A stretch of 10,696 nucleotides of DNA, taken from positions 1-10,696 of the forward strand of contig JAHWHB010000060.1 of the NCBI GenBank assembly GCA_019323575.1. Reading direction: 5' to 3'. A program made the position numbers and the translations under genes. Each line of letters opens with the position of its first letter. Position 1 is the first letter of the stretch. Source of the stretch: Candidatus Woesearchaeota archaeon. Lineage in GTDB: Archaea; Nanobdellota; Nanobdellia; Woesearchaeales; ARS49. The notes under the pieces were generated by a model, which worked only from the letters and a program-made list of their open reading frames with translations, ran no database searches and was not told where the DNA came from. Of this stretch, positions 7,422 to 10,696 are shown one piece after another.

Positions 7422-7423
7422 AA
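7413..7423 (-). terminator. Oligo-T terminator of the membrane-protein operon
   Basis: Read on the minus strand this is TTTTATTTTTT, starting 1 base after the stop codon at 7425. It overlaps the last codons of the convergent coiled-coil gene. The T-rich track is the kind of signal that ends archaeal transcripts. Confidence 0.45.
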
Positions 7424-7424
7424 C

Positions 7425-7982
7425 TTATTCTACCTTAGAAATCTGACGAACAGCAAAATAAGAAATAAGCAAAATCAAAACCATGCCCAAAATCTTAGGA
7501 TGAAAAACAGTCTGCCAAAAACCATACTCCTGAGAAGCAGGCAGCTCCTCGCCAGCCACAGAAACATTACCCTCAGTCAAAGCCTTAAAGCCAACCTCCT
7601 CATTAACAACAGCAACAAGAGAGCCAACACCAATAATAATCATAACAGCCATAACCCACATACCAACACCAAACTCACCGCTAGTAACAAACTCAGTAAC
7701 GTCCTTCTGAGAATAACCAAAAATCATAAACACCAAAATAAACAAAATCACAAAAATAACAAACAAAACAAACCAAGGAGCCATCATATTAATGGTCTTC
7801 ATGGCAATAGTCGAGAACAAAGTCATAAAAGCAGCAGTCAAAGCAATCAAGGCAGCCATACCCTGCTTCTCCTTAAACCAAGCAGTCTGTGAAAGAATAG
7901 CATAAACAAGCACCAAAACAAACAAGAAAGAAAAAACACCGCCAAACTGCTTCAAAGCCGAGACATCAAGAGGAGTTGCCAT
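7425..7982 (-). CDS. Polytopic membrane protein, divergent member of a four-paralogue array
   Basis: A 185-residue membrane protein of unknown function, last in the operon. Hydrophobic segments lie near 14-34, 41-61, 66-89, 105-126 and 161-178. Residues 92-104 and about 127-160 form polar loops; the second (NEEVGFKALTEGNVSVAGEE) is probably exposed. The N-terminal hairpin aligns without gaps to the first gene of the array: FGGVFSFLFVLVLVYAILSQ against YDVLLPFILVFTIMFAILER, each then ending in T-x-x-F. The next helix GMAALIALTAAFMT matches NLNAMVAFVTAFLVV. It therefore looks like a fourth, diverged paralogue that has lost the LLPF and REP motifs. The start is fixed by GGAGGTG at 7987-7993, 4 bases before the ATG, and overlaps the upstream stop (TAATG), so translation is probably coupled. 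T/G-ended codon use matches its strand. Confidence 0.85.
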   Translation of the reverse strand: MATPLDVSALKQFGGVFSFLFVLVLVYAILSQTAWFKEKQGMAALIALTAAFMTLFSTIAMKTINMMAPWFVLFVIFVILFILVFMIFGYSQKDVTEFVTSGEFGVGMWVMAVMIIIGVGSLVAVVNEEVGFKALTEGNVSVAGEELPASQEYGFWQTVFHPKILGMVLILLISYFAVRQISKVE

Positions 7983-8614
7983 TATCCACCTCCAGGCCGT
8001 CGAGGCGGCGGGATAATAAATTCACGAAACCTATCGGCCCTTTGCTGAGGAGTGCGGGTTGATGGTTCTCTCAGAGCAAAATAAACCACCAAGCCAGCAA
8101 CAAGAATAACAATCAAGAAAGCCTGAACCGCAGTATCCCTCAAAAAGTTAAACCAAGGCAGAAAACTCGGGAAAATATTAAACAAGAAAACAATCAAAAG
8201 AATAACAGCGCCGATCACAGCAAAAATCAACTGAAAATTCGTAGGAAAATCCCTGCTAGTCATACCAATAACCAACAAAACAGCCAAGATAGCGGCAATC
8301 ATAACAGCAGTATTAGGCAAAAACTTGTAAATTAACAAAATAGGATCCATATTCGCAGGATAAAAGCCAACAACATGAGGCACAGTAACAGCAAAAGCAA
8401 GCAACAAAGAAATAATGCCATTAATCTTCTTATCACTAACAACCACTTGTTGTTGATTGATTGTTCTAGTTGTTGTAAACAACCTAATCTTCTGCAAAGT
8501 GCCAAAAATAACAGCAAAAATCAACAAAGCGGGCAGGACAACATCTAAAAAACCATATTGCTGCAAGTACATAAACATGTTGCGAAGCGATCCACCAGTC
8601 TGTTGATAAACCAT
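7982..8614 (-). CDS. Polytopic membrane protein with VPHVVGFYP motif, paralogue of the next upstream gene
   Basis: A 210-residue membrane protein of unknown function. Segments: TM1 about 22-42 (LDVVLPALLIFAVIFGTLQK), TM2 about 65-78, then the conserved VPHVVGFYPANMDP stretch (78-91), TM3 about 102-118, TM4 about 127-147 and TM5 about 162-181, ending with REP and a 29-residue Arg/Pro-rich tail finishing PPPRRPGGG. It is the closest paralogue of the upstream gene: 30 of 53 residues are identical without gaps from NGII to the end of TM3, and both share FLRDxAVQAFLI before TM5. The helix-breaking Pro-His and Tyr-Pro inside a hydrophobic region suggest a re-entrant loop. The positive C-terminal tail is probably cytoplasmic. 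The start lies 9 bases after the upstream stop with no clear Shine-Dalgarno site, so coupling to upstream translation is likely. Not an ABC or known transporter fold that I recognise. Confidence 0.85.
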   Translation of the reverse strand: MVYQQTGGSLRNMFMYLQQYGFLDVVLPALLIFAVIFGTLQKIRLFTTTRTINQQQVVVSDKKINGIISLLLAFAVTVPHVVGFYPANMDPILLIYKFLPNTAVMIAAILAVLLVIGMTSRDFPTNFQLIFAVIGAVILLIVFLFNIFPSFLPWFNFLRDTAVQAFLIVILVAGLVVYFALREPSTRTPQQRADRFREFIIPPPRRPGGG

Positions 8615-8623
8615 TTTAATAAA

Positions 8624-9235
8624 TTAAGCAGGAGGCGGTCCTAGCCACCATCTATTGTACCAGTCCTGGAAGCCTCCTCCATCTTCAGGCTCACGAATAA
8701 GAGCAAAATAAACAACCAAAGCAAACACGATAATGATAATCAGGAACGCCTGAACAGCAGGGTCTCTTAAAAAGCCAAAAGCAGGCCAGAAGCCAGGAAT
8801 AACAGCCATCAAAATAACAAAGCCCAAAATACCCAAAGCGCCAAGAGCGATAAGAGTCAAAAACGGACTAGGAATAGCGCCGCCAGGCAGGCCAATAAGC
8901 AACATAACACAAAATATTGCAATCAAAATAACAGCAGTATGAGGCAAGAAACGATTAATCAAAATAACAGGATCAGACGTTGCAGGATACAAGCCAACAA
9001 TATGAGGGACAACAACCATCGCGCCAATAAGCATACCAATAATACCATTAATGCCGCGGTTGGTCCTACGAGGCTGGCCTTGAACTTCAGGCTCAGCAAA
9101 CAACTGAAGCCTCTGCAAAATAGCAAAAACAACCACGAAAATCAACAAGAACGGCAGCAAAGCATCAATCAAACCATAATCAACCAACAACTGCCAAAAA
9201 TTACGACCGCCATAAGCACCATATTGAAACAGCAT
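8624..9235 (-). CDS. Polytopic membrane protein with VPHIVGLYP motif, array paralogue
   Basis: A 203-residue membrane protein of unknown function. TM1 covers about 22-41 (LIDALLPFLLIFVVVFAILQ), followed by a polar, Arg-containing loop (42-61). TM2 is about 62-76, then VPHIVGLYPATSDP (76-89), FLPHTAVILIAIF leading TM3, a Gly/Pro turn (LPGGAIPSP), TM4 about 126-146 and TM5 about 161-180 after FLRDPAVQAF. The C-terminus REPEDGGG...WWLGPPPA is aromatic and Pro-rich. It is the near relative of the downstream gene and a clear paralogue of the first gene of the array. A strong AAGGAGGGAAG Shine-Dalgarno region (about 9242-9251) lies 6-15 bases before the ATG, within the end of the preceding gene, and only one base separates stop and start. 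Part of the same operon and probably the same membrane complex. Confidence 0.86.
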   Translation of the reverse strand: MLFQYGAYGGRNFWQLLVDYGLIDALLPFLLIFVVVFAILQRLQLFAEPEVQGQPRRTNRGINGIIGMLIGAMVVVPHIVGLYPATSDPVILINRFLPHTAVILIAIFCVMLLIGLPGGAIPSPFLTLIALGALGILGFVILMAVIPGFWPAFGFLRDPAVQAFLIIIIVFALVVYFALIREPEDGGGFQDWYNRWWLGPPPA

Positions 9236-9236
9236 T

Positions 9237-9809
9237 TTAACTTCCCTCCTTTTTCGGCTCTCTCATAATCCAATACATAAAGAGAATAACCACAATTATT
9301 AAAACTATCGCAGCAACAGCCGCATTAGTATAAAACTGGGAAAGCCAGTCCCAAACAATCTCAAGCCAGGTACGACCATCCTCAGCAACAATAGCATCCA
9401 GGAATATCACAATAATTCCTGCAGCCATAATAAACATAAAAGCAGTGCGCCACTCCTTCTCCTTCAACAACTCACCTTTACCAATTTCCTCATAAGTGCG
9501 GAAAGTACCAACAAGCATCAAGAAAAACACCAATAACAACAACAAAATAATAATCTCGCTGCTCACCTTGGTAATGGTCTCGACAAGCTTTGAGCTAGCA
9601 ACAACAAGAAAAGCAGTAACAAAAGCAACCATGGCATTCAAGTTCTTCTTAGTATACTCCTTATTATCAAACTTCTCAATACCAAACAGCTTAGTCCTCT
9701 CTAAAATAGCAAACATGATAGTAAAAACAAGAATAAACGGCAACAAGACATCATAGACGCCCAATTGCTTGAAAAAATCCAAAACATTGCCCAATACTGT
9801 ATCCGCCAT
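9237..9809 (-). CDS. Polytopic membrane protein, first gene of four-paralogue operon
   Basis: A 190-residue membrane protein of unknown function that opens the minus-strand operon. TM1 is about 18-37 (VYDVLLPFILVFTIMFAILE). A charged loop ERTKLFGIEKFDNKEYTKKN (37-56) is probably cytoplasmic by the positive-inside rule. TM2 is about 58-74, TM3 about 84-101, a charged cytoplasmic-type loop follows (103-121), then TM4 about 122-140 and TM5 about 163-181, ending in REPKKEGS. The LLPF...FAIL.R...LF signature of TM1, the N(L/G)xxxxA start of TM2 and the terminal REP are shared with the next two genes. It lacks their VPH.VG.YP motif and the region between TM2 and TM3 is more helical. The ATG lies about 14 bases after the transcription start predicted from the TATA box at 9846-9854; a weak GTGTGA may serve as ribosome site. 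Confidence 0.86.
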   Translation of the reverse strand: MADTVLGNVLDFFKQLGVYDVLLPFILVFTIMFAILERTKLFGIEKFDNKEYTKKNLNAMVAFVTAFLVVASSKLVETITKVSSEIIILLLLLVFFLMLVGTFRTYEEIGKGELLKEKEWRTAFMFIMAAGIIVIFLDAIVAEDGRTWLEIVWDWLSQFYTNAAVAAIVLIIVVILFMYWIMREPKKEGS

Positions 9810-9845
9810 AGTTCACACTCTTTTGGCAGATAATTGATTTAGTAG

Positions 9846-9854
9846 TTATATAAA
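9846..9854 (-). promoter_or_regulatory. TATA-like box for four-paralogue membrane operon
   Basis: TTTATATAA on the minus strand is centred at 9850, about 41 bases before the ATG at 9809. Transcription starting near 9823 would give a 14-base leader. It is back to back with the translin promoter about 20 bases away. Confidence 0.6.
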
Positions 9855-9870
9855 TGTTACGGTGGCAACA

Positions 9871-9878
9871 TTTATAAA
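9871..9878 (+). promoter_or_regulatory. TATA box for translin gene, deciding a leaderless ATG start
   Basis: TTTATAAA is centred 26-27 bases before the ATG at 9901, the classic distance between a TATA box and the first transcribed base in archaea. It argues against the in-frame GTG at 9862, which would lie upstream of the transcription start. Confidence 0.65.
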
Positions 9879-9900
9879 TCACGACGAAAGCCATAATCCC

Positions 9901-10476
9901 ATGCTAAACAAACAAACATTCAAGGAAATCCGCCAAAAAATGGAACAATTCGATGCACTGCGAGAACAACTTATAAAACAGAGCAGAAAAGCACTAAAAA
10001 ACAGCAAACAGGCAATATACGCAGCACACAGAGAGGATCTGAAAGGGGCGGAAAAACTCTTATCAGAAGCAAAAAGCACAATCAAGAAAGCAGATTTACT
10101 AATCAAAAAGGATGTACACCTAGCAAGCACAGGAGCGTACAACGAAGCACTAGAAGAATACGCAGAAGCATCCTGCTATGTATACTACCTAAAAACAGGC
10201 CAGATACCAACACCAAAACAAATAGGTATAGATGCAGAAACATACATACCCGCACTGTCAGACGTAATAGGAGAACTAGTAAGAAAAGCAATAAACAGCG
10301 CAATAAAAGGAGACTACAAAACAGCACTAAAAATAAAAGAAACAGCACAAGAACTATACGAAGAACTAATGCTCTTTGACTGGAGAAACATACCAGCAAG
10401 AAAAAAATTCGACGCGATAAAATACGGACTAGAAAAACTAGAAGACCTATCTTTAAAGATAAAATTCAAGAAATAG
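9901..10476 (+). CDS. Translin-family nucleic-acid-binding protein / probable RNase
   Basis: A 191-residue all-helical protein of the translin/TRAX family, which forms octameric barrels that bind RNA or single-stranded DNA; TRAX-like members cleave RNA. Diagnostic segments are SRKALKNSKQAIYAAHRED (28-46), NEALEEYAEASCYVYYLKTG (81-100), YIPALSDVIGELVRKAINSA (115-134), GDYKTAL (137-143) and the C-terminal helix with KKFDAIKYGLEKLEDLSLKI. E86 and E89 in EYAEA match the spacing of the metal-binding glutamates of human TRAX (E126, E129), and D138 in GDY is a candidate for the third acidic residue. This match is from memory. The protein is therefore more likely an active endoribonuclease than a binding-only translin. 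Eukaryotic TRAX acts in RNA-fragment removal and tRNA processing; the archaeal substrate is unknown. The ATG at 9901 is preferred for the leaderless promoter fit and because the 13 extra residues from GTG 9862 are not family-like. Confidence 0.88.
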   Translation: MLNKQTFKEIRQKMEQFDALREQLIKQSRKALKNSKQAIYAAHREDLKGAEKLLSEAKSTIKKADLLIKKDVHLASTGAYNEALEEYAEASCYVYYLKTGQIPTPKQIGIDAETYIPALSDVIGELVRKAINSAIKGDYKTALKIKETAQELYEELMLFDWRNIPARKKFDAIKYGLEKLEDLSLKIKFKK

Positions 10477-10493
10477 GCTTTGCAATAATATCG

Positions 10494-10521
10494 AAGGGGG
10501 GCTCAACCGACGCCCCCTTTT
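10494..10521 (+). terminator. GC-rich hairpin with T4 run between translin and HAD genes
   Basis: GGGGGC (10497-10502) pairs perfectly with GCCCCC (10512-10517) around a 9-base loop. Two flanking A-T pairs extend the stem to 8 bp, and TTTT follows. It lies 20 bases after the translin stop and 15 bases before the next ATG. The shape is that of an intrinsic terminator for translin. Because it is so close to the HAD start, it could instead lie in that gene's leader; no clear TATA box sits between hairpin and ATG. Confidence 0.5.
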
Positions 10522-10536
10522 GGAACCCCTCGGAAC

Positions 10537-10696
10537 ATGAGCCACATAGCATTAGACTGGGACGGAACAATAGCAAAAAAAGAGGTAGCAGAAGAAGCCT
10601 CAATAAGAAGATGCAAAACACTAGACGTAACAATGACACCAGAAAAAATGAGAGAGCTCCAAAAAGACCACTCACACTACGACATCAACAGAGAGG
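10537..10696 (+). CDS. HAD-superfamily hydrolase, 3'-truncated by window edge
   Basis: Only the first 53 codons are visible. The start MSHIALDWDGTIAKKE contains HAD motif I as D7-W-D9-G-T, with D7 the predicted nucleophile and D9 the acid/base, placed at the N-terminus directly after a hydrophobic strand as expected. This supports a phosphatase, phosphonatase or related phosphoryl-transfer enzyme, but motifs II-IV and the cap lie beyond the window, so the substrate cannot be given. The ATG at 10537 is the only start: an in-frame TAA at 10486-10488 has no ATG, GTG or TTG between it and 10537. A/C-ended codon use matches the other plus-strand genes. Confidence 0.75.
   Translation, partial: MSHIALDWDGTIAKKEVAEEASIRRCKTLDVTMTPEKMRELQKDHSHYDINRE

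Noticed and set aside
1774..9809. Recent horizontal transfer of the secretion region, suggested by codon use unlike glyS and translin
   Set aside because: The difference is fully explained by strand: the plus-strand coiled-coil genes inside the region use the same A/C-ended codons as the flanking housekeeping genes.
10466..10675. A 69-codon minus-strand frame covering the hairpin and HAD start
   Set aside because: Leu/Ser-rich, antisense to a frame with a clean HAD motif I; no ribosome site or family signal.
1..10696. CRISPR array, insertion sequence, integrase site or phage genes
   Set aside because: I found no regularly spaced repeats, transposase-like motifs, or terminal inverted repeats. 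The tRNA-Phe 3' end is followed directly by the next gene, with no visible duplicated attachment sequence.

Overview
The window looks archaeal. It carries an archaeal/eukaryotic-type class II glycyl-tRNA synthetase, a short OB-fold single-stranded DNA-binding protein of the crenarchaeal SSB / SOSS-B type, a translin-family protein, an archaeal type IV pilus/archaellum-type ATPase with its membrane platform, and TATA boxes placed about 26-30 bases before leaderless starts. The gene content, and the style of several small membrane and coiled-coil proteins, suggest a DPANN-type lineage (Woesearchaeota/Pacearchaeota-like). That placement is inference from memory, not a search result.

Layout. Positions 1-1770 (+) hold housekeeping genes: a 5'-truncated glyS, an SSB-like OB-fold gene just behind it, and a tRNA-Phe(GAA). 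Positions 1784-9809 form an apparent secretion/surface-structure island. It contains a two-gene minus-strand operon (ATPase then platform protein, joined by an ATGA overlap), two divergently oriented plus-strand coiled-coil genes with their own TATA boxes, and a minus-strand operon of four small polytopic membrane proteins with nearly touching ends. Positions 9901-10696 (+) return to housekeeping-type genes: a translin-family probable RNase with a leaderless start, a GC-rich hairpin plus T-run, and the first 53 codons of a HAD-family hydrolase cut by the window end.

How it fits together. The ATPase keeps Walker A, Asp-box, Walker B and His-box motifs, so it should power an inner-membrane machine built on the two-module platform protein. 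No pilin or archaellin with a class III signal peptide is present. The neighbours are instead four paralogous multi-pass membrane proteins and two soluble proteins that each have a Pro/Ala-rich N-terminus and a coiled coil. Together these could be the accessory parts of an undescribed type IV filament-like secretion machine; this is the main candidate for a new system here.

A second striking feature is compositional. Plus-strand genes use mostly A/C-ending codons (ATA, AGA, GTA, AAC), while minus-strand genes use mostly T/G-ending codons (ATT, CGT, GTT, AAG). The + strand is therefore rich in A and C whichever way a gene points. This fits a strong replication-strand mutational bias in which the minus-strand secretion genes lie on the leading strand.
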